Assembly (NCBI GenBank): GCA_963542845.1
Contig: CAUTZA010000007.1
Location: 5,516-69,515 of the forward strand
From: JABCPO02 sp963542845
Lineage (GTDB): Bacteria; Bacillota; Clostridia; TANB77; CAG-508
Direction: 5' to 3'
DNA length: 64,000 bases
A program made the position numbers and the translations under genes. Below, one piece after another: positions 1 through 10,630 of the stretch (position 1 is its first letter; the number at the start of each line of letters is the position of its first letter). Below the pieces are notes generated by a model, which worked only from the letters and a program-made list of their open reading frames with translations, made no database searches and was not told the DNA's origin.

Positions 1-375
1 TCTCTTATAGTGGTTATATACAGCAACAGATAATATTTTTTTAGCTTCATCTTGACCAGTCACATATTCATCAAGTTTTGCTTTTATTTCTTGAGGTAAT
101 AATTCTCTATTCTTATTTTCTTGATTTTCATGTTCCAAATCTTGTTTTAGTTTTTGATCAATTTCTTCTTGGTTATATGTGCTACCTGTTTCCATTATCA
201 TATTATAACAAACTTTTATACATTCATCACATATAAACGCTGAATTATTCATTCCTTGTATAATTTTATCTACTTTATCTGCCGGTCTTCCACAGAAAGA
301 ACATTTTGGTGTTCTTCTAAAACCGTGTATTTCTTCATTTTTATCTTTTTTCTTATTGTTTTCGTTATTTTTCAT
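1..375 (-). CDS. clpX: ATP-dependent Clp protease ATP-binding subunit ClpX (N-terminal part)
   Basis: Unfoldase that feeds substrates to ClpP. Only the first 125 residues are in the window; the gene runs off the left edge. Four cysteines arranged CSFC...CDEC form the ClpX zinc-binding domain (residues about 24-60), followed by a polar linker and the start of the AAA+ region (LDEYVTGQDEAKK). It starts 5 nt downstream of the clpP stop, so the two are cotranscribed and their products work together. Every CGG on the coding strand here is out of frame (CAC GGT, CCG GCA), so no frame change is needed. Confidence 0.95.
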   Translation of the reverse strand, partial: MKNNENNKKKDKNEEIHGFRRTPKCSFCGRPADKVDKIIQGMNNSAFICDECIKVCYNMIMETGSTYNQEEIDQKLKQDLEHENQENKNRELLPQEIKAKLDEYVTGQDEAKKILSVAVYNHYKR

Positions 376-380
376 TAAGT

Positions 381-980
381 TTAGTGCCTCTTATCTAATA
401 TTCCATCTATAAGTCCATACTTTAATGCTTCTTCAGCAAGCATATAGTTATCTCTTTCTGTATCTTTTTCAATTGTTTCTAGATCTTGTCCTGTTTGTTC
501 ACTTAAAAGCTTGTTTAGTCTACTTCTTGTTCTTAAAATATGGTCTGCATGTATTTTAATTTCTGTTGCTTGTCCTGATAATCCACCAGATATTAATGGT
601 TGATGTATCATTATTTCTGAGTTTGGAGTTGCAAATCTTTTACCTTTATCTCCACATGCTAAAAGTACAGCTCCCATACTTGCTGCCATACCAACACATA
701 TTGTTGATATTGGGCATTTAATATATCTCATTGTATCTACAATTGCCATCCCATCTGTAATTGATCCTCCAGGACTATTAATGTAGAAAGATATTTCTTT
801 ATCTGGATCTTCTGATTCTAAGAATAATAATTGTGCTACAATTGAGCTTGCAGTAACATGATTTACATCTTCTGTAAGCATTATTATTCTATCTTTTAAA
901 AGTCTTGAATATATATCATATGACCTTTCTCCATTAGGTGTTTTGTCTATAACATATGGTATTAATGCATTTTTTTCCAT
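381..980 (-). CDS. clpP: ATP-dependent Clp protease proteolytic subunit
   Basis: Serine peptidase of 199 residues, the usual ClpP length. The catalytic triad is visible as Ser101 (GMAASMGA), His126 (IMIHQPL) and Asp173 (EKDTERD). INSPGGSITDGMAI is the oxyanion and substrate-binding loop. It lies between tig upstream and clpX downstream, the common tig-clpP-clpX order, with only 18 nt from tig, so trigger factor and the protease are co-expressed for protein quality control in the cytoplasm. Intact; no in-frame CGG. Confidence 0.97.
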   Translation of the reverse strand: MEKNALIPYVIDKTPNGERSYDIYSRLLKDRIIMLTEDVNHVTASSIVAQLLFLESEDPDKEISFYINSPGGSITDGMAIVDTMRYIKCPISTICVGMAASMGAVLLACGDKGKRFATPNSEIMIHQPLISGGLSGQATEIKIHADHILRTRSRLNKLLSEQTGQDLETIEKDTERDNYMLAEEALKYGLIDGILDKRH

Positions 981-998
981 ATTTCCTCCTTATTATCC

Positions 999-2291
999 TT
1001 ATTTCTTATATTTTGCATTTGCAAGTATAAATTCCATTGCTTTTTTTACTTGTAGGTTTCTTGTAACTTCTCTTACAAGTGGTTCATATTGTTTTAATTG
1101 TTCTACTGATGGTTTGTCTGAGAATTCTGCTGATTTCTTTTCTAATTCTGCATCTAATTCTTTATCTTCAACAGCAAGTTTTTCTTTGTTTGCTATTTCA
1201 ACTAAAACATATTGTAATTTTGTATTTTTTTCTATTTCTTTTTCATATTCTTCATGCAATTCTTCAGGTGTTTTTCCAAGCATTTGTGCAAACATTTCCA
1301 TTGATATACCTTGTCTTGCAAATCCTTCCATCATTTGGTGGAATGTGTGGTGTACTTCTTCATGTGATACTTCAACTTTTGAATCTTCTAAAACTTTATC
1401 ACCTGCTTGCACTTCTAATTCTCTTTTTTGTTTAGTTTCTTTTTCAAGTTCTAAGTTTTCTTTAGTTTCTTTTTTTAGTTCTTCTAGTGTTTCATAACCT
1501 AAGTCTTTTGCAAGTTCATCATCAATATTAGGAACTATTTCTTCTTTTACTGAATTAACTTTTACTTTAAATATTGCTTCTTTTCCTGCTAATTCTTTTG
1601 CATGGTATTCTTCTGGGAATTTTACAGATATTTCTTTTTCTTCATCTTTTTTTGTTCCAACTAATTGGTCTTCAAATCCTGGTATAAATGTGTTTGATCC
1701 TAATTTTAGGTCATATCCTTCACCTTTACCACCTGCAAATGCTACTAATTCTTCATTTTCATTTTTTGTAAATCCTTCAAAGTCTATATTTAATATATGT
1801 CCATTTTTAGATTTTTTAGATACTTCTTCTATTCTAGCATTTTTCTTAGCTTCTTCTAATATATGTTCTTCAACTTCTTTATCTGTTACTTTAATTTCTT
1901 CTCTTTTTAATTCTATTCCCTTATATTTCCCAAGTTCAACTTTTGGTTCTAATTGATATATAACTTCTGCAGTTAAACCTTTTTCATAGTCAACTTCTGT
2001 TACGTTAACTTTTGGTTCTAATGGTAATACGTTTTTAGATTTTTCATCATCCATAAATTTTTCTAATTCATTTACAATTACTTCTCTTGATGCATCTTCA
2101 TAGAATACTTCTACTCCGTAGTATTTTACAACATATTCAAAAGGTACTTTACCTGCTCTGAATCCGTGTAATTTAAAGTGACGTTTGTTTTCGTTATATA
2201 CTTTTTTTACTGCTGTTTTAAACTCTTCAGCAGTCACTGTTAAATCTAATTTTAATTCATTTTCTTTTTCTGATTTTACAATTTTATACAT
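999..2291 (-). CDS. tig: Trigger factor, ribosome-associated chaperone and peptidyl-prolyl isomerase
   Basis: 430 residues, normal trigger-factor length. The N-terminal ribosome-binding domain carries FKLHGFRAGKVPFEYV, matching the FRxGKxP signature. The central FKBP-type domain (about 150-245) includes FEGFTKNENEELVAFAGGKG, and a charged helical C-terminal domain follows. It folds nascent chains at the ribosome exit. First gene of the tig-clpP-clpX unit. Intact: all coding-strand CGG triplets fall across codon boundaries (TAC GGA, CAC GGA), a useful negative control for the CGG rule. Confidence 0.96.
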   Translation of the reverse strand: MYKIVKSEKENELKLDLTVTAEEFKTAVKKVYNENKRHFKLHGFRAGKVPFEYVVKYYGVEVFYEDASREVIVNELEKFMDDEKSKNVLPLEPKVNVTEVDYEKGLTAEVIYQLEPKVELGKYKGIELKREEIKVTDKEVEEHILEEAKKNARIEEVSKKSKNGHILNIDFEGFTKNENEELVAFAGGKGEGYDLKLGSNTFIPGFEDQLVGTKKDEEKEISVKFPEEYHAKELAGKEAIFKVKVNSVKEEIVPNIDDELAKDLGYETLEELKKETKENLELEKETKQKRELEVQAGDKVLEDSKVEVSHEEVHHTFHQMMEGFARQGISMEMFAQMLGKTPEELHEEYEKEIEKNTKLQYVLVEIANKEKLAVEDKELDAELEKKSAEFSDKPSVEQLKQYEPLVREVTRNLQVKKAMEFILANAKYKK

Positions 2292-2391
2292 ATTTTCCTT
2301 CTTTCTTCTTTTACTTTACTTTTGCATTTTTGCATTTCTTTTTTTTGTCGTAATAAGTATTATATCTTTTTTTTTACTATATTGCAAATAC

Positions 2392-3548
2392 TTAATCTCC
2401 AAAAGATATATCTAAATTTCTTGCTACTTCTAAGAGTTCATCATCCATTTTAATTTTTTTAATATTACTTTCTTTTGTGTTTCCGTGATGCTGCTCCTAT
2501 TTTTGTGTTATTTCCTACAACTTCATCTAATGTTACATATCCGAATCTTTCCATTTTTGTATGTAACAAGTATTGAATTTTTACCTTCTAAAGCATATTC
2601 CATTGCTTTTGTTCCATACATTGAAGATAATATTCTATCTTGTGCAACTGGGCTTCCTCCTCTTTGAATATATCCGAAGAGTAGTATTTCTTGCTGGTAT
2701 ATTAGTAAGTTCTTCTAATCTTTTTGCAACATAATCTCCTGCTCCTCCAAGCCTTATATTATCAAGTCCTGATGAATCATTTAATACTGTTTTTACTATT
2801 AAATTCCCTTCTTTTTCTATTGCACCTTCTGAAACCACAACAATCATATATTTCTTATTATATTTACTTTTTTTCTTTTCTATATGTTGTACAATCTTTT
2901 CAAAATCATATTCTATTTCAGGTATCAAGCATACATCTGCACCACCTGCTATTGCTGAATACATTGCAATCCATCCTGCATATCTTCCCATAACTTCTAC
3001 AACCATTATTCTTTTATGTGATTCTCCTGTTGTATGAAGTTTATCTATTGCATCTGTTACTGTATTTACCGCTGTTAAAAATCCGGAATGTCATATCTGT
3101 GTTTGCTACATCATTATCTATAGTTTTTGGTATTCCTATAATATTTAACCCTTTTTTAGCAAAATCTCTTGCTGATTTTTGTGTCCCATCTCCTCCTAGC
3201 GCAAATATATAATCAAATCCTAGTTTTTTAACATTTTTAATACACAAATCACTTAGGTCTTCATATACAACCTTTCCATCTTTCTTTTGTACTGGAAAAT
3301 TAAAAAGGTTTGTAGAGTTTGATGTTCCTATAACTGTCCCACCTCTTGACAATAACTTATCAACTCCTTGTTTAGATGTAAGTTCTACATATTCATTATT
3401 AAGTAGTCCTCTAAATCCGATCTATATATCCATATGATTTTATATTATTCTTTTCTGCTGTTTTTACTATTGCCCTTATAACAGCATTAAGTCCTGGAGC
3501 ATCTCCTCCATTTGTTAATATTGCTATTTTCTTTATCTTATTTTTCAT
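2392..3548 (-). CDS. pfkA: 6-phosphofructokinase, read through five CGG sites
   Basis: Glycolytic phosphofructokinase of 383 residues. It opens with ILTNGGDAPGLNAVIRA; ALGGDGTQ, IPKTIDNDVANTD and VVEVMGRYAGW follow. The GGDGT/PKTIDND pair leaves the donor (ATP or PPi) open. Conventional reading breaks it at five in-frame CGG triplets, plus-strand CCG at 3417, 3083, 2674, 2541 and 2483. Reading CGGN as Gly restores YGYIDGFRGL, DMTFGFLTAV, TTLGYIQRGGSP, NGKIGYVTL and GAASGNTKES. Length 1157 minus 5 equals 384 codons. The start at 3548 begins MKNKIKKIAIL. It lies 27 nt downstream of pgi, so consecutive steps of glycolysis are adjacent. Confidence 0.9.
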
Positions 3549-3575
3549 TTTTTCTTCCTTTGTACATTAATTTTT

Positions 3576-4856
3576 TTATTCTGGCTTATTTAATAATCTT
3601 CCCATATTCTTCTTATATGCTTCTACTCCTGGTTGATTAAATGCATCAACACCTAATAATCTACAATACATTGCACATGCTTTTTCAAAGAAATATATTA
3701 AAAATCCTATATTTTCTTCGTCTAATTTGCTTAGATTTAGTAATATTGATGGTACATCTCCTTCTAAATGAGCATCTAAAGCACCTTCCATTGTTTTTTT
3801 ATTAATATAGTCAAGTGTCATATTTTCTAGATAATTAAGATTATCTTCGTCATTTTCTTGTGATGTCATTATTATATCTTCTTCGTTCATATCCACAACA
3901 TTTATAATAGTCTCAAATATATTTCTTTTTCCTTCTTGAATATATTGTCCTATTGAATGTAGGTCTGTTGTAAATACGGCACTTGTTGAAAAGATTCCTT
4001 TGCCATTCTTCCCTTCGCTTTCATTGAATAATTGTTTTATCCATTCTAGGAATGATCTAAAGTTTTCTTCATATATACCAAATATTTCAAGAGTTTTTCC
4101 ATATTTAGAATATAATATATATCTTAAAACAGCATATATATAACAATTATTTTGCATTATATCTTCATTTAGATATTCATTCATTGCTTTTTCTGCCCCT
4201 TTAAGCATTTTTAATATATCCACCCCTGCTACTGCTATAGGGAGTAATCCTACAGGAGTAAGAACTGAGTATCTTCCTCCTATAGGATTTGGTATTATAA
4301 ATGTTTCATATGCTTCTTCATCTGCAATTTCCTTCAAAGCTCCATTTGTAGAATCTGTTGTTACATAGATTCTTTTTCTTGCTTCTTCTACTCCATATTT
4401 TTCTATTAAAAACTGTCTAAATATTCTAAAAGCTATTGCAGGCTCTGTTGTTGTACCTGATTTAGATATAACATTTATAGAAAAGTCTTTATCTTCTATA
4501 TGTGCAATTACTTCATTAATATATCTTGTAGACATATTATTACCTACAAATACAACTTCTGTTTTAACATCTTTTTTCTTAACAAGAGCATCAATAACTG
4601 CTTTTGCTCCTAAATATGATCCACCAATTCCAATTACTATTAGTACTTCTGAATCTTTTTGAATCTTTTCTTTTGCTTTTAATATTCTTTCTACTTCTTC
4701 TTTATCATATTTTTCTGGTAGTAACATCCATCCTACCATCTTATCATTTCTATTTGCTTCTTTTTCTAGTTCCTTATCATAATGTATAATCTTATCACTA
4801 TATTCAATAATGCTCTGTGTTCTTAATTTAGATCTTGAGAAATCTAATTCAATCAT
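3576..4856 (-). CDS. pgi: Glucose-6-phosphate isomerase
   Basis: Interconverts glucose-6-phosphate and fructose-6-phosphate. At 426 residues it is a compact bacterial PGI. Visible motifs are the sugar-phosphate segment VISKSGTTTEPAIAFR, the signature GGRYSVLTPVGLLPIAVAG, and the C-terminal FNQPGVEAYKKNMGRLL containing the conserved lysine. It sits between ackA (19 nt upstream) and pfk, so glycolysis and acetate formation genes are grouped. Intact, with no CGG triplet on the coding strand. Confidence 0.95.
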   Translation of the reverse strand: MIELDFSRSKLRTQSIIEYSDKIIHYDKELEKEANRNDKMVGWMLLPEKYDKEEVERILKAKEKIQKDSEVLIVIGIGGSYLGAKAVIDALVKKKDVKTEVVFVGNNMSTRYINEVIAHIEDKDFSINVISKSGTTTEPAIAFRIFRQFLIEKYGVEEARKRIYVTTDSTNGALKEIADEEAYETFIIPNPIGGRYSVLTPVGLLPIAVAGVDILKMLKGAEKAMNEYLNEDIMQNNCYIYAVLRYILYSKYGKTLEIFGIYEENFRSFLEWIKQLFNESEGKNGKGIFSTSAVFTTDLHSIGQYIQEGKRNIFETIINVVDMNEEDIIMTSQENDEDNLNYLENMTLDYINKKTMEGALDAHLEGDVPSILLNLSKLDEENIGFLIYFFEKACAMYCRLLGVDAFNQPGVEAYKKNMGRLLNKPE

Positions 4857-4875
4857 CCTTGGTATCCTTTCTAAA

Positions 4876-6069
4876 TTACTTAGTTATTATTTCTTTTGCA
4901 TCTCTTGCTATCATAATTTCTTCATTTGTTGGTATTATCCATATTTTTACTTTTGAGTCATCTGCTGAAATTTCTACTTGTTTTCCTCTTACATTATTTT
5001 TTTCATCATCCAGCTTAATTCCAAATACTTCTAGGTAATCACAGATTCTTTTTCTTGCTTCTGGCCCGTTTTCTCCGAACGCCTCCAGCAAATGCAACAA
5101 CATCTACACCTCCGAAGTGTCGCTATATATGATGCTATTTTTTGTGCTGTTAAATATGCATTTGATTCAAGTGCTAATATTGATCTTTTATCTCCTTCTG
5201 CCGCTGCCTTTTCAATGTCTCTAAAGTCTGCAGATATTCCAGAAAGCCCATATGCTCCTGATTTTTTATTTAGCATTGTATCTATTTCTTTTATGCTTAG
5301 ATTTTCTTTTTCTGCAAGATATGTAACAATTGATGGGTCAATACTTCCTGATCTTGTTCCCATTGGTATACCGGTCAAGTGGTGTAAGTCCCATTGAAGT
5401 ATCTACTGATTTACCATCTTTTACTGCACATATACTAGCTCCTTGTCCTATGTGGCAAGTTATAATTTTAGTTGTATTTTCTTTACCTAACATTTCTCTT
5501 ACAACATCAGTTATATATCTATGTGATGTTCCGTGGAATCCATATCTTCTTATTTTATGTTTTTCATACATTTCATATGGAATATTATACATATATGCAA
5601 CTTCTGGCATAGTTTGATGAAATGCTGTATCAAAAACAGATACATTTGGTATATTTGGTGCAAGAGCTTCACATGCATTTATACCTGCTAGTGCTCCTGG
5701 ATTATGAAGTGGACTTAATTCTATACAATCTTCTATAGCCTTTTTTACATCTTCATTTACAAGTACACTCTTTGTAAATTTTTCTCCCCCGTGTACAATT
5801 CTATGTCCAATTACTGATATTTCGTCTAATGAACTTAATACATTATATTTCTTATCAACTAATACTTCGAATATTTCTGCAATACCTTCTTTATGTGTAT
5901 ATGCCGCTTTTTGTATTTCAACCTTTTCACCCTTACATTTAATCTTTAAAAGTGAATCTTTTGTTAATACTCTTTCATATAATCCTTTCATCAAAACATT
6001 TTCATCTGTCATATCTATTAATTGAAATTTAATAGAAGATGAACCACAATTTAAAACTAAAACTTTCAT
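4876..6069 (-). CDS. ackA: Acetate kinase, read through three CGG sites
   Basis: Makes acetate and ATP from acetyl phosphate in fermentation. 396 residues, the expected length. The N-terminus VLNCGSSSIKFQLID, then GHRIVHGGEKF and VFDTAFHQTMP, are classical AckA signatures. The frame moves +1 at CGG sites at plus-strand 5371 (GAC CGGT, giving LTPLDGIPMGTRSG), 5112 (CTT CGGA, giving ATLGGVDVV) and 5076 (GTT CGGA, giving AGGVGENG). Without these moves the conserved GTRSG and GENG motifs are split between frames. 1194 minus 3 is 397 codons. Cytoplasmic; first gene of the ackA-pgi-pfk group. Confidence 0.95.
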
Positions 6070-6377
6070 ATAATCCTCGCTTTTCTTTAAAACATATTTA
6101 AGTTAATAATAACTGTTATAACTATATATATGTATATGTATGTATATATAACTTTAATAGGTATATAACTATTATTAATCTTAAATATAGTATATAACAT
6201 ATATATTTGCTTTTCTAGTTATTTATCCCTTTATTTATACATTTTTATAACAATTTAAATAGTGTATATTTGAAATAAGTATTACTTATTCACTTATACA
6301 CTATTTAATTACTATTTTATCATTTTACTTATATCTGTTATTACCTAATTATTACCGGATAATACTAATATATTTTT
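6070..6377. other. Intergenic region with a long imperfect hairpin
   Basis: No gene recognised in these 308 bases. Very AT-rich, with runs of TATATA near 6120-6200. It should hold the ackA promoter near its left end, but the many TATA stretches prevent choosing one. An inverted repeat at 6257-6306 is listed separately. Confidence 0.6.
6257..6306 (-). terminator. Hairpin downstream of the GldG-like gene, possible terminator
   Basis: Arms AAATAGTGTATA (6257-6268) and TATACACTATTT (6295-6306) are exact inverse complements, and the interior contains a second inverted repeat AATAAG...CTTATT. It lies about 70 nt beyond the stop of the minus-strand gene ending at 6378. There is no clear T-run, so termination is uncertain; it could stabilise an RNA 3' end. 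Confidence 0.45.
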
Positions 6378-9063
6378 TTAATCTTTCTTATTATATATCT
6401 TATATAATACATATACTATTATTCCTTTTATTACTGCTAAAGCAATTATTACATATGTAGTATATTCTATAATATGTTGTTTTGACTTATCTTCATCTTT
6501 TGCAAACAACTTAATTTCCATATTCTTAAAATTATATTCATATGGTTTTTCTTTTAATTCTAATATAGCTCCTTTTAGTATTTCCTTAGATGATTGTAAT
6601 GCTATTAAAGGTTGATTTGATAATGATGGTATTTCTACAGTTGATGCAAATAATTGTGATGTAAATATTATTGCCTTTGATGTTTTACCATTTCCTAAAT
6701 CTTTAACCACTTCTGCCGCTAGAAGTGCACTTCCGAAGTTCTCCTCTTTCTACTGTATCTGCAGTTATTTCTTCTTTAACATATCCATCTACTGTTTTTG
6801 CATTAACAGTTGTTTTTGCTATATCAGTTATTGTTACCTTCTTGTTCTTCAATTCTTTTTCAGAATCTTTTATTATAGTACCATTTGTTACTGTTATGAA
6901 TTTTTGTACAGGTTTTATATTGTCATACATAGTTGTTACTTTTGTATTTGATGTTGTATCTGCTATCATTACAGTATTGTCTATAAGTTTTTCATTGTTA
7001 CCCATTGCTTTTTCTGGTATATAATATCTATGATCATTGTCTTGTTCTAATACAAGCTTATTATTAGGAACTGTAATACCATATTCTGCCATTAATGTAT
7101 CTAAGTTAGTAAATTCTTCTTTCTTTTCTTGGATAGGCATCTTAAAGAATAGGAAGTTTCCTCCATCTTCTTTAAATTTCATAAGTTTATCCAAAAGTTC
7201 TTTTGATATATCTTCTTTTCTTGCTGGTATTATTATAGTCTTATACTTATCTATACTTATATCATTAAACATATCTTGTGTTATTAATTCTAAAAACATA
7301 TCATTTCCTACTGTTGTGTCTATTATAGGGGCAAGTTCTTCTCTTTTTAATATATTCTTATCTTCTTCTATAAGCCCATAAGTATATTTATTATCCCCCA
7401 TATTTATATTCTTAAAGAAATCTGCATATATTTCTTGTAATCTTGTATATATATTATAATCATTAAAGTTTTGGAATATTATAGTAGATAAGTCTACATC
7501 ATATTTGTTTTTCTTATCATTTTTTGTATATTCTATACTAAGTTTAATCTTATCTGAATTTTCTACTAATTCATATTTTATCCTATTATTTGTTTTTGCT
7601 ATTTCTCTTGATACTACATCAATTATATTATATATTCTTGTTTCTACATTATATCTTGATTCTTGTATAATAGGTGCATTGTTTTGTGTTTGTCCATTTG
7701 AATATGTAGTAGTTGTTCCACTTGCTTTTGCAATATCTTCTTGTTGTTTTTTAGATAATTCATCTTTAAATGGATATACACTATATTTAATAGTTATATC
7801 TGTAACACCTTTATCTAGTTTTTTAACTTCATCCTTCAACTTATTATCTAATGAGTATACCTTATCATCTGTCATATCTAAATAGCTTAAATATGTCTTT
7901 TCTAACATTTTTGTATATAATGTATATGTAAATAGCCCTATTACTAAAGTAAGTAATATTAAACTAAATATGTTTGTATATTCTATATATACTCTTTTTG
8001 CAGTACTACATACATTGATACATATTTCTTTTATATTATCTAATATTTCTGCTAATTTAACATTATTTTTTCCCTTATTTTCTTTAACTGCCGCTTTTTT
8101 GTTTTTTTCTTCTATTTTATTTTTGTTTTCCTTAGTATTTCCCTTAAACTTAACTGTTTTGTACTTATACAATGAAAATAATATACATTTTATCCCTAAA
8201 ATAACAAGTATATATATAAATATAGCTATAAGTGGTAAATATCCTAATGTAAACATATTAAAATATTCGAATATTGGTGTAAGTTCTCCGAAGACGTATA
8301 TATGATATATATAACATTGGTATCCATATAATTAATATTGCAACTATTGGTGCAAATAATACATCTTTAAACACCTTATTAAAGTATTCAAATACAAATA
8401 CAGTTATAATTGTTACAAATCCGAATAAATGCTATCATTCCTATTAGATATTCACTATTTAATATAATCTTATTATACACTACATATAATGATGCAACTA
8501 TTGCTATATATGCTATAGCGGCAAATATCGTAGAGACATAAAATATCTTTCTTATAACATATTTTATATCTTTCTTTACTTCATCATATGGTGTATTATC
8601 CCTTTTCCTATTTTTAGCTTGTTTTCCTAAGTATAGCATTAATGCAAATACCGGAATTGCTATTGTCATAAGTTGTAAGAATAGGTTTACATGTTTGTTT
8701 GCATGTATTATTCCGAAGTCCTAATTGTATTTCTTGTACTATACTGTTTTGCATCAAGAATGCAATAATTGCAAATAGTATATATGTTACAATATTTGTT
8801 CTAAATACTACTTTTTCATTTTTAAACATATTTGCTATTCTTTCTTTATTACATATACATTTAAAGTTCTTTATATTATTTAATATACATTTTTTATTAT
8901 CTTTATTATTCTTATTTTCAAAACATTCTTTATTTTTCATATTTTCTTTTGTTTTTGTTTCTTCTTTTGTTTCATTTATGTTTTTTATGTCTTTTAGTTC
9001 TTTTTTATGTTTATCTTTTACTTTATCTTTTTTTGAAACTTTTTCTTTTTGTTCTTTATCCAT
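6378..9063 (-). CDS. Large membrane protein with GldG-like extracytoplasmic domain, four CGG sites
   Basis: 893 residues after joining. A Lys/Glu-rich cytoplasmic N-terminus (about 70 residues) is followed by several hydrophobic helices, a second Lys-rich stretch, another helix, and a long soluble region ending in a C-terminal helix. The segment IDKYKTIIIPARKEDISKEL with LMKFKEDGGNFLFFK resembles the GldG/ABC-type uncharacterised transport domain; the front half resembles an ABC-2-type permease. CGG sites at plus-strand 8713, 8421, 8287 and 6733 join the pieces (LGLGIIHANK, AFIGFVTI, IRLGELTPIF, GELGSALLAA); 2686 minus 4 is 894 codons. The start at 9063 is preceded by AAAGGA with 6 nt spacing. 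It follows trmB by 18 nt. Function not established. Confidence 0.7.
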
Positions 9064-9081
9064 TATTATTCCTTTCATCTG

Positions 9082-9879
9082 TTATTTTTCTTTTGTAAAT
9101 ATACCTGCATTTATCTTTATCCCCTTATTTGAAAACATTTCTTCATGTTCTGTCATAATATTAGGAAAGCCTGCATGTTTTAAGTATATATCATTTTCTT
9201 TTAGATTATGTGTTATTTCTTTTTCTATAAAGCCTAGTTCTTTAAAATATTCTCTACTTTCTTCAAAAAAATCATAATCATCTGTTTTGAAATATATTTC
9301 TTTATCCCCTGTTAAAAATTCAAGGTATTTATTAAGTTTAGTAATATGTGTAAGTCTTCTCTTTTTATGCCTATCTTTTGGCCACGGATTTGAAAAATTC
9401 AAATATATTCTTGTTACATTATCCTCTTTTCCAAAATACTTATCTATATTTTCTGCATTTGCATTTAAAATACGTATATTTTTAAAGTTTTTCACATCAT
9501 TTATGTTCTCTACTTTTTCTTTTAAGTCTAAATTTGTATATTCACCATTTCTTTTCTTAATAATGCTTTCTCTTTCTTTTTTAGATATGTTTAAAATACT
9601 GTTCTCTATTTCTCTTTTTGCAAGTCCAAGCATTGCTTCTATCATATCTATCCCTATAACATATGTGTTTACATATTTTTCATTGTTATAGTAGTTTTTT
9701 GATAGTGATGATATGAATTTACCTTTTCCCATACCAATTTCTATATGTAGGTTAAATGGTTCTTCTTTTCCTACATTAAAAATCTTTTTCCATTTTCCTT
9801 TTGTTTCTTCTTCTCTGTCTATATATAGTACTGAAGTTTTAAGCTCATTTTCTGCCCATCTTTTCCTTCTAATTCTCAT
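9082..9879 (-). CDS. trmB: tRNA (guanine-N7-)-methyltransferase
   Basis: Forms m7G46 in tRNA using S-adenosylmethionine. 265 residues, longer than usual because of a charged insertion (about 95-140) between the SAM-binding part (HIEIGMGKGKFI) and the conserved block NFSNPWPKDRHKKRRLTH, where the diagnostic PWPK is visible. FKTDDYDFFEESREYF completes the family pattern. It starts 2 nt after the plsY stop, so it is probably translationally coupled. Intact; no in-frame CGG. Confidence 0.92.
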   Translation of the reverse strand: MRIRRKRWAENELKTSVLYIDREEETKGKWKKIFNVGKEEPFNLHIEIGMGKGKFISSLSKNYYNNEKYVNTYVIGIDMIEAMLGLAKREIENSILNISKKERESIIKKRNGEYTNLDLKEKVENINDVKNFKNIRILNANAENIDKYFGKEDNVTRIYLNFSNPWPKDRHKKRRLTHITKLNKYLEFLTGDKEIYFKTDDYDFFEESREYFKELGFIEKEITHNLKENDIYLKHAGFPNIMTEHEEMFSNKGIKINAGIFTKEK

Positions 9880-9881
9880 TT

Positions 9882-10630
9882 TTAAGCATTTTCTTCTTTC
9901 TTTTTGTTTTTTTCTTCGTTATTTTCTTTATTCTCTGAGTTTTTAGATTTGTCAGATTTTTCATTATTTTTAGGCTTTTTAGTAAACCTGTTTTCTTCAC
10001 CATTTCTTAATCTTTTAATATTTTCTCTATGGTTGAAAAGTATTATAAGTGCGAAAATTATAGAAAATCCCAAATACACTGAAAAACTTTGTATACCATT
10101 TCCTTTAACATATTCTAATGTATGTCCATTTAAGAAGAACATAAGGACTGGAAGCAGTATTGCCGCTGTTATTGATGCTATAGAAACTATTTTTGTTACT
10201 ATAAACAAAATAACACCGTAAACTAATAATATTGCTAAAACTATAGGATTTATAGCTGCAAGTATACCAATCATTGTTGCAACACCTTTGCCTCCCTTAA
10301 ATCCAAACATTACTGGATATGTATGTCCGTATTATTACAAAAAGAGCGGCAATTGTAACTAGATATTCTATTCCTATATTTGTATTTGTTACCTTATGTA
10401 TAATATATGCTAAAAATATACTTAATGCTCCTTTAAGTGCATCTAGTATAAACACAAATACTCCAAAAAGTACTCCAAGATTTCTAATTACATTTGTTGT
10501 TCCTGCATTTCCGGCTACCTTTTTCCCTTATATCATAACCTTTAAATGTTTTTGTTATAATTACTGCAAACATTATATTACCTATAAGGTATGAGAAAAT
10601 TGCAGTTGTTACTAATATGTATATGTCCAT
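9882..10630 (-). CDS. plsY: Acyl-phosphate:glycerol-3-phosphate acyltransferase PlsY, two CGG sites
   Basis: Integral membrane enzyme for the first acylation of glycerol-3-phosphate in phospholipid synthesis. 248 residues with several hydrophobic helices and a charged C-terminal tail of about 45 residues rich in Lys, Asn and Glu. The three PlsY motifs appear only after +1 moves: EKGSGNAGTTN at plus-strand 10511 (AGC CGGA) and VIIGHTYPVMFGFKGGKG at 10327 (ATA CGGA). Both restored glycines are conserved in the family. The ATG overlaps the der stop as TAATG, indicating coupling. 749 minus 2 is 249 codons. Confidence 0.93.

Noticed and set aside
943..1497. Plus-strand open frames opposite tig, uvrA, dnaK and other genes.
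   Set aside because: They are Phe/Ser/Leu-rich antisense shadows of well-supported minus-strand genes and have no ribosome-binding sites.
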